Source of the DNA: Gammaproteobacteria bacterium
GTDB taxonomy: Bacteria; Pseudomonadota; Gammaproteobacteria; DSM-16500
NCBI GenBank assembly: GCA_027459575.1
Contig: DAIDIB010000002.1
Coordinates: forward strand, 1-60,455
DNA length: 60,455 bases
Direction of reading: 5' to 3'
The notes beneath the pieces were generated by a model. That model saw nothing but the letters and a program-made list of their open reading frames with translations. It did no database searches and was not told the DNA's origin. The position numbers and the translations under genes were made by a program. Of this stretch, positions 35,880 to 43,658 are shown in pieces (the stretch's first letter is position 1; each line of letters begins with the position of its first letter).

Positions 35880-35920
35880 CCCGGATCAAATTTGCTTTTT
35901 AAATTTGATCCGGGGAGCGA
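35876..35920. repeat. Family A repeat, left half only, with GATCAAATTT stem
   Basis: GTAGCCCGGATCAAATTTGC, T-run, AAATTTGATCCGGGGAGCG. Its TAG at 35877-35879 is the folA stop. A different stem sequence from other copies, still fully paired. The 378-base stretch 35880-36257 otherwise holds the toxin-antitoxin remnants listed next. Confidence 0.85.
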
Positions 35921-35922
35921 GG

Positions 35923-36045
35923 CTAAGCAAGTTTCTTAATTTGACCATTCACACGAGCGTTCTTTCGCTCCAACTCCCAAACATCCAATGCCTGCTGCAT
36001 ATTCAACCAACTTTTCGATGTCGTATCGAGAAAATGCGCTAGTCG
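35923..36045 (-). pseudogene. HigA-type antitoxin, C-terminal fragment
   Basis: 40 codons open from a TAA just upstream to a TAG. The peptide begins RLAHFLDTTSKSWLNMQQAL and continues DVWELERKN, matching the C-terminal half of HigA/VapI antitoxins (xLAxxFxTTPxxWLNLQxxYDLW). The helix-turn-helix part is missing, so it cannot work as an antitoxin. Confidence 0.7.
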
Positions 36046-36194
36046 TTACTGTAATCGCGAATGATAGCTTTTCCGAGATTAACGTCGCCAGTTAACAATT
36101 CATTGATGGCTTCGTTTAGCAACGCGTTGCTAAATTCATTATCTCGTTGTGCGCGATCGCTAATAATTGATTTAAAGTCTTTAGTTAATGGCAT
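36039..36194 (-). pseudogene. COG3636-type antitoxin, N-terminal fragment
   Basis: 51 codons starting MPLTKDFKSIISDRAQRD, then ALLNEAINELLTGDVNLGK and AIIRDYSND before the stop. This matches the N-terminus of Xre-like antitoxins of the COG3636 family (MALTRDFRETVxxRxxRDPxF...GDVxxGKAxLRDYINAT), which normally continue ~50 residues. AGAGGT lies 5 bases before the ATG, so the 5' end is intact. It stops at the join with the HigA fragment. The 63 bases between it and the Fic gene are open in the same frame (ADAEERWQDCKKRKK) and may be the tail of the lost toxin. Confidence 0.65.
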
Positions 36195-36257
36195 ATGTAC
36201 CTCTAATTTCTTTCGTTTCTTGCAATCCTGCCAGCGCTCCTCGGCATCGGCGTACCA

Positions 36258-37664
36258 TTAAAAAAAATTCCATTTTTTCTGCCAATCAGAAAATTGAGCT
36301 AATGATAACTTATATCTGGCGATATTTCCTTCTGTTAATGTTAATAACTCGGTTTCGATAACAGTTATAAATTCAGCACGATCATGCTCAGATAAATTAT
36401 GCTCTGCCCATTCCTTAATAAATAATGCCGCTGCCTGCTTATCCAGCTTTTTTATAACTACACTTGCCACAATTTCCTTAATTTTTTGACGATAACGAAA
36501 TCGAAATGGATCTGGTTCGCCAAGTGTATGCTGTAAGACAGCATATTCTTTAATTGAGCGTTCGTAAGCAAAAATAAAAACATCACGCAATAATTCAACA
36601 CGTCTGCACTCATACACACCCAAGGTACCTTCTATATAAGCTTCTTCAGGAACATGTATAAAAGACAATGGACAAAGATGATATTTCATAAAAGGAATAT
36701 TGGCTGCCAAACGCGATACACGTTTATTGACATCTTCAAATGGTTGTAAGTAGGGTAAATGAACCATTGAAAAAAAGGCCTGCTCAAAGGGATCTTTAAT
36801 TTCTGATGCTTTTTGTAATATTTTATAAAAACATTCCTCAATAATTTGAGGGATTTCTGGCGGATGATAAACTGTTCTACTAATGCCAACTGGAATAGAT
36901 CGCAATCGTCCACAAGCCGCGGAATTCCCTAGTAGCTCATCAGCAAGTAATGCATGCAAATTAAGAATAATAAAAGCATTAAAATCGATTATTTTGTTAT
37001 TTGATGCCAAAAAATTTATTGCTGCTTTATGATTTAAAATCATTTGGGTTTCAAATCGATTTTTCCCTTCCGCCTCTTTTCCTTCTACGAGTAAATGTTC
37101 GGTTTCTAACAATGAATAGGTATTTCCTTCTAATCGACTAGAGTTCCAGGAAAGATCGATTAGAAGACGAGCAAGTATCTGTTTTGTGTAAGTACTATTA
37201 GCATCAAATGCGTGATCTAATTTTCCTTCTTGAGAAAATTTTTTTCGAATCGCCTCAGGCAGATAAAATGTCTGATTAGGTTGGTAGTTTTCCAGAAAGC
37301 TTCTTTCATAAGCTACCGGTTGGCGATATTGAATTTTTTGCTGTACATATTGCCGAACCTGATTTGCTTCAGCTGTGATCGGAATGGAATACTCAACAGG
37401 GACAGAGTCTGGCGTTATGTTTGCCACCACTTTTAGGGTGGTTTCCGTACCTGCTGGAATAATTGCATACCGTCTACTTTTGCCTGCGCCAGTTACACGC
37501 AATTTCCCGCTTTTTATCAATTGAGCGAGACGACGCTGAAGAGTACGAATATGCACTTGGCCATTTAATTGCGCCAATAATTCGCTTCCTGTCGCTCCAT
37601 TAACGAAGTTTGAAACAGTTTTCTCAATTAAATCAATCTCTTGTTGCTTTATAAGCTTAGGCAT
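36258..37664 (-). CDS. Fic-fold protein with N-terminal helix-turn-helix and degenerate active site
   Basis: 468 aa. Residues 1-70: winged-helix-like domain (SELLAQL...HIRTLQRRLAQLIKSGKLRV). Residues ~165-180 hold the inhibitory motif S175-x-x-x-E179-G180 (SSRLEGN). The Fic core is at 300-325: the canonical HPFx[D/E]GN[G/K]R is QPFEDVNKR at 307-315, so the catalytic His is Gln and the Gly is Val. This variant occurs in a known COG3177 subgroup; AMP transfer is therefore doubtful. Three operator-like units lie at its promoter, and the N-terminal domain is the obvious candidate to bind them. AAAGGTGG precedes the ATG. Confidence 0.83.
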   Translation of the reverse strand: MPKLIKQQEIDLIEKTVSNFVNGATGSELLAQLNGQVHIRTLQRRLAQLIKSGKLRVTGAGKSRRYAIIPAGTETTLKVVANITPDSVPVEYSIPITAEANQVRQYVQQKIQYRQPVAYERSFLENYQPNQTFYLPEAIRKKFSQEGKLDHAFDANSTYTKQILARLLIDLSWNSSRLEGNTYSLLETEHLLVEGKEAEGKNRFETQMILNHKAAINFLASNNKIIDFNAFIILNLHALLADELLGNSAACGRLRSIPVGISRTVYHPPEIPQIIEECFYKILQKASEIKDPFEQAFFSMVHLPYLQPFEDVNKRVSRLAANIPFMKYHLCPLSFIHVPEEAYIEGTLGVYECRRVELLRDVFIFAYERSIKEYAVLQHTLGEPDPFRFRYRQKIKEIVASVVIKKLDKQAAALFIKEWAEHNLSEHDRAEFITVIETELLTLTEGNIARYKLSLAQFSDWQKKWNFF

Positions 37665-37687
37665 ATTCCACCTTTCCTCTCATTATT

Positions 37688-37764
37688 ATTATAGTATCGC
37701 GACAAATAAAGTGTCGCGCAAGCCTTTCGCGACAAATAAAGTGTCGCGATTCGGTTTCGCGACA
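37688..37764 (-). promoter_or_regulatory. Promoter and palindromic operator array of the Fic-fold gene
   Basis: CGCGACA-AATAAAG-TGTCGCG at 37698-37718 and again at 37728-37748; the left half alone recurs at 37758-37764. The period is exactly 30 bases, about three helical turns. On the minus strand TATAAT (37688-37693) and GCGACA (37712-37717, 18-base spacer) form a promoter whose -35 box lies in the first palindrome, so binding there should repress. Confidence 0.75.
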
Positions 37765-37781
37765 AATAAACTGGTGGGGAA

Positions 37782-38606
37782 TTAAGAGATTCGTTGGCTA
37801 CTTAGAGCCCGCACACTAAAGCGTTTTTCATCACCCAGCCGCATAGCAGTAAGATGATTGCCCCACACGCAGCCAGTGTCGAGAGGATAAACATTTGGCA
37901 CATCGGCGTGACCGTTGAGCGCAGCCCAGTGACCGAAAATAATTTTGTTATTGGCATTGGCGCGAGGTAGAACATCGAACCAGGGAACCAAGTCAGCGGG
38001 TTTGTCGGCAAGCGTGCCTTTGTAGTCAAAATTAAGCCGCCCGTCATTGTGGCAAAAACGCATACGGGTGAAATAATTAACGATGCAGCGCAAGCGATCC
38101 ATGCCGTTTAAGTTGTCGCTCCACTGATCGGGTGAATTACCAAACATTTCTCGAAAAAATTTCGCGGGTGATGCTGCCAGCAACTCTTGCTCTACTTCTT
38201 TTGTCAGTCTGTTTGCATCCGCCACACTCCACATAGGCGCAAGTCCTGCGTGCGACATGACATAACCTTGCTCGCCACTGTGAAATAAAGGTCGCGCACG
38301 CAGCCAATCCATTAATTCTTCGCGATCAGGCGCGGCGAGAATGGTAGCGAGTGTGTCGTTGCGTTGTAATTCACGCGCGCCGTAATAGACGGCAAGTAAG
38401 TGCAAATCGTGATTGCCGAGTACGACGACGTGCTGGTGGCCGAGATTTTTTATGAAGCGCAATACTTCGAGTGATTGAGGGCCACGGTTGACGAGGTCGC
38501 CGGTGAACCAGAGCGTGTCTTGTTTGGGGTCGAAGCCGATTTCTTCGAGTAAGGATTGTAGTTCGTTGAAGCATCCTTGTATGTCGCCTATAGCGTAAAT
38601 GGCCAT
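37782..38606 (-). CDS. apaH: Diadenosine tetraphosphatase (symmetrical)
   Basis: Calcineurin-like phosphatase splitting Ap4A into two ADP and removing Np4 caps from RNA. 274 aa, as in E. coli (280). Metal motifs: AIGDIQGC, WFTGDLVNRGP, VVLGNHD, VMSHAGL. Located after rsmA on the same strand, the usual gammaproteobacterial pairing (apaG is absent here). A family A half element separates it from rsmA. Confidence 0.95.
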   Translation of the reverse strand: MAIYAIGDIQGCFNELQSLLEEIGFDPKQDTLWFTGDLVNRGPQSLEVLRFIKNLGHQHVVVLGNHDLHLLAVYYGARELQRNDTLATILAAPDREELMDWLRARPLFHSGEQGYVMSHAGLAPMWSVADANRLTKEVEQELLAASPAKFFREMFGNSPDQWSDNLNGMDRLRCIVNYFTRMRFCHNDGRLNFDYKGTLADKPADLVPWFDVLPRANANNKIIFGHWAALNGHADVPNVYPLDTGCVWGNHLTAMRLGDEKRFSVRALSSQRIS

Positions 38607-38627
38607 GAGATATCATCCTTATGATCC

Positions 38628-38656
38628 CCCGGGTGCAAAAAACGCACCCGGGCTAC
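38628..38656. repeat. Family A repeat, right half only
   Basis: CCCGGGTGCAAAAAACGCACCCGGGCTAC. Read on the minus strand, its TAG (38655-38653) is the rsmA stop codon. Confidence 0.85.
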
Positions 38657-39432
38657 ATTATAGCGTTGCTGATTTCTACAAATTCTTTGACGCTTAACTC
38701 TTCTGGTCGCTGATCGGAGCGTACGGATACTTGCGACCACGCGCCATTATCAATTAAAGATTTTAAACTATTGCGTAATGTTTTACGTCGCTGGTTAAAC
38801 GCATGTTTTACGACTGATTCGAAAACGGCGTAATCCTTCGCTTTGTGTGGCAACTCACGATAAGGTGCCAATTTCACAATACTTGACCACACCTGCGGTG
38901 GTGGGAAAAATGCGTTGGGTGACACATCAAACAACAAATGCACATCACAGTGATATTGTGTCATCACACTCAAACGACCATAATGTTCGGAATCTGCGGG
39001 TGCCGCTAATCGTTGCGCAACTTCTTTTTGCAGCATGAACAACATATCACTAACGATATTGGAAAAACTCAGTAAATGAAAAATCAGCGGCGTGGAAATG
39101 TTATAGGGTAAATTACCGAAAATGCGCAGTAAACGAGCGTCTGTCTTCAACGAGGCAAAATCAAACTCCAGTGCATCGGCTTCATGTATTGTTAAACGTC
39201 CAGCGTGCCGTGTACGTTGTTCCAATTCGGGAATTAAATCACGATCCAGCTCAACTACGTCAAGCTGTTGCGCCAATTTCAAAATGGGCAAGGTCATCGC
39301 GCCTTGTCCTGGCCCGATTTCTACCAGATGCTCACCCGCTTTTGGCGCTAGCGCATCAACAATGCGATGCACCACCGCCTGATCGCTAAGAAAATGCTGG
39401 CCAAACCGTTTGCGAGGAATATGCGTAGACAT
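38653..39432 (-). CDS. rsmA: 16S rRNA dimethyladenosine transferase
   Basis: Dimethylates two adjacent adenosines (1518/1519) near the 3' end of 16S rRNA; a late assembly checkpoint. 259 aa. KRFGQHFLSDQAVVHRIV, SAM-binding VEIGPGQGAMTLPIL, catalytic NLPYNIS, and FNQRRKTLRNSLK near the C-terminus. The stop codon is the TAG of a family A element. It starts in the last base of the upstream lipoprotein stop. Confidence 0.96.
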   Translation of the reverse strand: MSTHIPRKRFGQHFLSDQAVVHRIVDALAPKAGEHLVEIGPGQGAMTLPILKLAQQLDVVELDRDLIPELEQRTRHAGRLTIHEADALEFDFASLKTDARLLRIFGNLPYNISTPLIFHLLSFSNIVSDMLFMLQKEVAQRLAAPADSEHYGRLSVMTQYHCDVHLLFDVSPNAFFPPPQVWSSIVKLAPYRELPHKAKDYAVFESVVKHAFNQRRKTLRNSLKSLIDNGAWSQVSVRSDQRPEELSVKEFVEISNAIM

Positions 39433-39884
39433 CAGCTTTCATATTTCTTGAGTGCGCGTTTGGCCGGTTCAAATCCTTGATCAGCGGATTTTTTAAACCA
39501 TGACAACGCGAGAATCTTGTCTGGCGTCGTGCCCAAACCATGCAGATAACACAAACCCAGACTATATTGCGCGCTCGCCAAGCCATGATTAGCCGCTGCC
39601 TTATAATAATAAAATGCTTTGTTGTAATTTTGCGGGGTGCCTTTACCAGTCGCATACATGTAGGCCAATTCATTCTGCGCGTATGGATCATCGTCTGCCT
39701 GACTGAAATATTGAAAGGCCTTAGCATCATCCTGCGGCACACCGCGGCCTAATAAATAACGCTCGCCCATCTGGGATGGCGTGCCTTTCAGGTAAGCATC
39801 GTTTGCATTGGGCACTCTGCCAGTTGAACAGGCGGCTAATAACAACGATAATCCCGCCACCAACATTATTCTTTTAATAAACAT
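39432..39884 (-). CDS. Sel1-repeat lipoprotein
   Basis: 150 aa. Signal peptide with lipobox LLAAC (Cys at about 19), so it is lipid-anchored. Then Sel1/TPR-like repeats (AYMYATGKGTPQNYNKAFYYY, SLGLCYLHGLGTTPDKILALSW). Such proteins are scaffolds; in Legionella several Sel1 proteins affect host interaction. The start at 39884 follows AAGGTG. It touches rsmA and is divergent from the nicotinate phosphoribosyltransferase gene. Confidence 0.82.
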   Translation of the reverse strand: MFIKRIMLVAGLSLLLAACSTGRVPNANDAYLKGTPSQMGERYLLGRGVPQDDAKAFQYFSQADDDPYAQNELAYMYATGKGTPQNYNKAFYYYKAAANHGLASAQYSLGLCYLHGLGTTPDKILALSWFKKSADQGFEPAKRALKKYES

Positions 39885-39902
39885 AATCACACCTTAATTG
39901 TA

Positions 39903-39918
39903 TATAATACCCATTATA
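39903..39918. promoter_or_regulatory. Back-to-back -10 boxes
   Basis: TATAAT on the plus strand at 39903-39908 for the nicotinate phosphoribosyltransferase gene and TATAAT on the minus strand (39913-39918) for the Sel1 lipoprotein, only four bases apart. Confidence 0.5.
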
Positions 39919-39941
39919 GTGTGGTGAAGGGGGAAAGATAA

Positions 39942-41366
39942 GTGATTTCGCCATTATTGACCGATTTATACCAGTTCACCATGGCTTATGGTTACTGGAA
40001 ACTGGGCATGCATGATCAGGAAGCCACTTTTCATCTGCTGTATCGTAAAAACCCCTTCCGCGGTAACTATGCCTTAAGTTGCGGCCTGGGTAGCATTGTT
40101 GATTTTCTTAACAACTGGCGTTTCCAGCCGGATGATATTGCTTATCTTGCCACTTTAAAAAACGCTCACGATGAACCGCTCTTTCCGAAGGATTTTCTGG
40201 ATTATTTGCAGTCACTACGCTTTAACTGCGATATCGATGCCATGCCAGAAGGCACGATCATGTTTCCCCATGAGCCTATGCTGCGCATACAAGGCCCGCT
40301 CTTACAATGCCAACTGCTCGAATCTCCGCTGCTGAATATGATGAATTTTCAATCGCTCGTCGCCACTAAAGCTTCGCGTGTTTGTCGCGCGGCACAGGGT
40401 GATTCGGTAATTGAATTCGGCATGCGACGCGCGCAAGGCCCAGATGGCGCCCTCTCCGCCAGTCGCGCGGCTTACATTGGCGGCTGTGATGCGACATCCA
40501 ATACACTCGCGGGCAAATTATATGATATTCCCGTGCGCGGCACACATGCACACAGCTGGGTGACAGCATTCGCCAGTGAACTGGAAGCCTTTGAAGCTTA
40601 TGCAGGTGTATTGCCACACAATGTGATTTTACTGGTCGACACTTACAACACCGTAAAAGGCGTGAAAAACGCAATTAAAATCGGGAAAAAATTACGAGAA
40701 CACGGCGCTGATTTACTAGGCATACGACTAGATTCCGGCAACATGGCGCAACTGAGCATTAATGCGCGTGCTTTACTAGATGAAGCAGGTTTCACTAACA
40801 CAGCTATCCTCGCCAGCAACACACTGGATGAATACGTCATCACTGACCTAAAAAAACGCGGCGCGAAAATTTCCGCGTGGGGTGTTGGCACCAATCTGGT
40901 TACTGCTTTCGATCAGCCGGCGCTGGATGGCGTCTACAAATTATCTGCCTTGCAAGATCGCGGTGGCAAATGGATTTACAAATTAAAATTATCTGAAGAA
41001 GAAGTGAAAGTATCCAATCCGGGTCGACATCAGGTACGACGATTTTTTAGCGCAGGAAAATATGTTGCGGATGTTATTTATGATTTAGATATCGGCATCT
41101 CAGACACACCTGAAATGCTGGTGCTAAACGCTGACATGCAAAATGTGCGCCTAGACGATGTAGACGCATTTGTTGATTTGCTGCAGCCCATTTTCCGCCG
41201 CGGTAAGTTGGTGCAACAGCCCGTATCCATACACGAACTCCGCAAAAACGCCATGCAAGCCAGCAATGAGTTTTATCAAATGCATGGTGAGCATCGTTAT
41301 TCGATGGGGCTGGAAAAGAAGCTGTATGATTTGAAGCTGGAGATGATTAAGGGGTTGAAGGGTTGA
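39942..41366 (+). CDS. pncB: Nicotinate phosphoribosyltransferase
   Basis: NAD salvage: nicotinate + PRPP + ATP to nicotinate mononucleotide. 474 aa; the longer NAPRT type. LLTDLYQFTMAYGYWK, FGMRRAQGPDGALSASRAAYIGG (start of this motif near 155), HAHSWVTAF, and GIRLDSGNMA are family signatures. GTG start with a purine-rich GGGGGAAAG upstream. The last 20 bases overlap the convergent AbiEii gene. Confidence 0.94.
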   Translation: MISPLLTDLYQFTMAYGYWKLGMHDQEATFHLLYRKNPFRGNYALSCGLGSIVDFLNNWRFQPDDIAYLATLKNAHDEPLFPKDFLDYLQSLRFNCDIDAMPEGTIMFPHEPMLRIQGPLLQCQLLESPLLNMMNFQSLVATKASRVCRAAQGDSVIEFGMRRAQGPDGALSASRAAYIGGCDATSNTLAGKLYDIPVRGTHAHSWVTAFASELEAFEAYAGVLPHNVILLVDTYNTVKGVKNAIKIGKKLREHGADLLGIRLDSGNMAQLSINARALLDEAGFTNTAILASNTLDEYVITDLKKRGAKISAWGVGTNLVTAFDQPALDGVYKLSALQDRGGKWIYKLKLSEEEVKVSNPGRHQVRRFFSAGKYVADVIYDLDIGISDTPEMLVLNADMQNVRLDDVDAFVDLLQPIFRRGKLVQQPVSIHELRKNAMQASNEFYQMHGEHRYSMGLEKKLYDLKLEMIKGLKG

Positions 41367-42219
41367 TTTGTTTTATAACATCTAGAAAAAAATCTTTAGA
41401 CCATATGTTAACAGCGTCTTTATCTTTAATAAAAGGCAGTATGTCGGCTTTAGCATTTTCAAAATCAGTTTTGTTAATTTTGTTTTCTAATAACTTTAAC
41501 ATATCCTGTAAAGTGAATTTGTTTTTATCTTCCCAAACAGCGCTCTGAACAAGACGATCTTTTAAATGATTTAAATTTATAGGTGTCTTTAGCGCCATGT
41601 ACCAGACTAAATCATACCAGTCTCGTCCTTTCACGCGCTTCTGCCACGGTCGGCATAAAATGGCATGTACCTTTCCCGCAAATAAATCTGGCATAGTTAA
41701 AGTTTTTACCGAAAAAGGAATGGGTAATAAAATATTTTTAACTTCCGTAGCACAATCTCCTGGTGGATTAGTATCTACCTCCATTTTAATTTTGATTGTA
41801 TTCATTTTATGAATGCGTCCAATAATTTCAGGCGCAGCTTTGATAATAATGAGTTGTTTTCTTGTATCTGCTTTTATAAAAGCAGATTCGATATTGGAAT
41901 CAATATTTTTATTTTTTATCTCAACGCTTACTTGAAAGCCAAAAGAGTTTAATTCTTCTTTGATGGCATTATTGTAAGGTGTAAGGTCAAAATTTTCATC
42001 TGGTTTTAGCAAGGTAAAATCAAGGTCTTCAGAAAATCTGTCAAGACCATATAGAATACGCAATGACGTTCCGCCATAAAAAGCAGCTTTTTCATAAAAC
42101 TTTGCTCGCCAAAGGCCAAGCAACGCGATCTCCTGAAAAATTTCTTTCAATGCATTTATATAGTCCTGATCTGAATGACATTTATATTTTTCCAGCATTG
42201 TTTTAATAGCATTATGCAT
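41347..42219 (-). CDS. AbiEii-type nucleotidyltransferase toxin
   Basis: 290 aa, nucleotidyltransferase of the AbiEii/AbiGii family. Motif GGTSLRILYGLDRFSEDLDF at 49-68 holds the GS/GT and DxD-like nucleotide-binding residues. In type IV AbiE systems and MenT relatives such enzymes bind GTP or modify tRNA and cause growth arrest, sometimes during phage attack. The start overlaps the stop of the upstream antitoxin gene by one base (TAATG). Confidence 0.88.
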   Translation of the reverse strand: MHNAIKTMLEKYKCHSDQDYINALKEIFQEIALLGLWRAKFYEKAAFYGGTSLRILYGLDRFSEDLDFTLLKPDENFDLTPYNNAIKEELNSFGFQVSVEIKNKNIDSNIESAFIKADTRKQLIIIKAAPEIIGRIHKMNTIKIKMEVDTNPPGDCATEVKNILLPIPFSVKTLTMPDLFAGKVHAILCRPWQKRVKGRDWYDLVWYMALKTPINLNHLKDRLVQSAVWEDKNKFTLQDMLKLLENKINKTDFENAKADILPFIKDKDAVNIWSKDFFLDVIKQINPSTP

Positions 42220-42860
42220 TATTTATTCCATCTTCTAATAAAGTGGGCTAATAATATTATTCTTTCATCTTCATAGGTTTCGCCTATACTCATTAAGTCA
42301 CTACTCTTGAATGAGCGCAGAATATTCTCATCAATTCGCAGATCGTAAAATAAATAGCGATTCATTTCGTCAAATGACGTAAGTACAATTTTTTTATCGG
42401 TTAGGTGAATATGATCGCTTAACGCTTTTTCTGGCGTGGCGATTAAAAAACTATTAGTTTTAGAGATCACCACTTCTATCCCGATTGAGTATTTAGTCGA
42501 GTTTAAATATTTATAAGTAAAATCACCAACAGGAGTTGAGAAAGATTTATCGCGTTTGTTGGTAATACTTGTAATAGTCGCAACTCGCTCAGGTATTAAT
42601 CCATAAAACGATAAAGCATAGCTTAGGGAGATGGCGGAAGGACCATATATTAAGTTTGCTAATACCTCGGGTGAATAAGGCGATAATGCGACATGCTTTC
42701 CAAAAATATATAATCCTTTTTTTACACGTATTAGATCACCAGACTTTAGCCACCCGGTTATCTTGTCCCTCGGACTAGAATAACTTGCTAGCGCTGACAA
42801 CAGGAATTGATAGTCTATCTCTTCCCGACCTGCCAATTTTCTTAGAGTTTCTATATTCAT
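42219..42860 (-). CDS. AbiEi-type antitoxin/repressor
   Basis: 213 aa. An N-terminal winged-helix domain (ITGWLKSGDLIRVKKGLYIFG) and the AbiEi-like region YGPSAISLSYALSFYGLIPE are typical. AbiEi proteins neutralise AbiEii and repress their own operon by binding inverted repeats. The start at 42860 is preferred: the earlier ATG at 42893 lies in a perfect palindrome that should be the operator. Translationally coupled to the toxin. Confidence 0.85.
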   Translation of the reverse strand: MNIETLRKLAGREEIDYQFLLSALASYSSPRDKITGWLKSGDLIRVKKGLYIFGKHVALSPYSPEVLANLIYGPSAISLSYALSFYGLIPERVATITSITNKRDKSFSTPVGDFTYKYLNSTKYSIGIEVVISKTNSFLIATPEKALSDHIHLTDKKIVLTSFDEMNRYLFYDLRIDENILRSFKSSDLMSIGETYEDERIILLAHFIRRWNK

Positions 42861-42866
42861 AAAATT

Positions 42867-42899
42867 TCCAGTATGTCGACTATTATCCGACATACTGGA
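42867..42899. promoter_or_regulatory. Perfect palindromic operator of the AbiE operon
   Basis: Arms TCCAGTATGTCG (42867-42878) and CGACATACTGGA (42888-42899) are perfect over 12 bases with a 9-base spacer. It lies 6 bases upstream of the antitoxin ATG. GATAAT in its centre on the minus strand may be the -10 box. Confidence 0.75.
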
Positions 42900-42902
42900 G
42901 AT

Positions 42903-43658
42903 TTATGCAACCCCTGCAACATTTTCCCGTAAATGGTTGGGATTAATGGTGCCGATGATAACGCTAGATACGCCAGGTGCAGTGCAGGCGAACTTCATAG
43001 CTTCGGCGGGTTGTTGTGCGTGGCCACTGGCGAGTGCTTTCTTGATGAAAATTCCTTTTTGTAATTTTTGCGCGTGTGTGAGGACTTCACGTTCGTCGGT
43101 GTAATCTGCGCGGTAGGACACCATGGCAACGTCGGCGAGATCGATAGTTAATAAACCGCCGGCGACAGTTTTGGTCGACATGCCGTAAGCACGGATTTTG
43201 CCGGCTTTTTTCAGTGCGGCGAGGGTGGAGAAGACATGATCCTCTTCGATGATTCGCACATCATCACCGTTGGAATGGATGAGTACGATATCGACATAAT
43301 CTGTGCGTAAGCGTTGCAAGCTGCGCTCGACACTGGCGGTGATTGCTTGGGGTGAAAAGTCGTAGTGTGAATTTGTGCCGTCAAATTCTTCGCCGGCTTT
43401 GGTGGCAATAATCCAGCGGTGACGTTGACCATGCAGGAGTGCGCCGAGCCGTTCTTCACTGGTGCCGTAGGCTGGCGCGGTGTCGAGTAAGTTGATGCCA
43501 AGTTCTTCGGCGGTAGCGAGTAAGTGCAAAATTTCGGTGTCAGTGGGCAGGGTGAAAGCGTGTGGGTATTTTACGCCGTGTTGTCGACCGAATTTAACGG
43601 TGCCGAGTCCGATGAGGCTCACGTCGATGTCTGTTTTGCCAAGGCGATTTAGTTGCAT
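42903..43658 (-). CDS. Aldo/keto reductase
   Basis: 251 aa NADPH-dependent reductase with the TIM-barrel layout: catalytic Asp and Tyr in LLDTAPAYGTSE, Lys in IATKAG, His in VLIHSNGDD. The C-terminus is shorter than in many family members. It overlaps the 3' end of the FAD oxidoreductase gene by 10 bases, so the two probably form an operon. Substrate is not evident. Confidence 0.9.
   Translation of the reverse strand: MQLNRLGKTDIDVSLIGLGTVKFGRQHGVKYPHAFTLPTDTEILHLLATAEELGINLLDTAPAYGTSEERLGALLHGQRHRWIIATKAGEEFDGTNSHYDFSPQAITASVERSLQRLRTDYVDIVLIHSNGDDVRIIEEDHVFSTLAALKKAGKIRAYGMSTKTVAGGLLTIDLADVAMVSYRADYTDEREVLTHAQKLQKGIFIKKALASGHAQQPAEAMKFACTAPGVSSVIIGTINPNHLRENVAGVA

Noticed and set aside
37697..37770. 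Three repeats with 30-base spacing that might be a small CRISPR array
   Set aside because: Spacers would be only ~8 bases, units are palindromic operator halves, and there are no cas genes. A repressor-binding array fits better.
42861..42893. Longer AbiEi frame starting at 42893
   Set aside because: The start would lie inside the perfect palindrome that is probably the operator.
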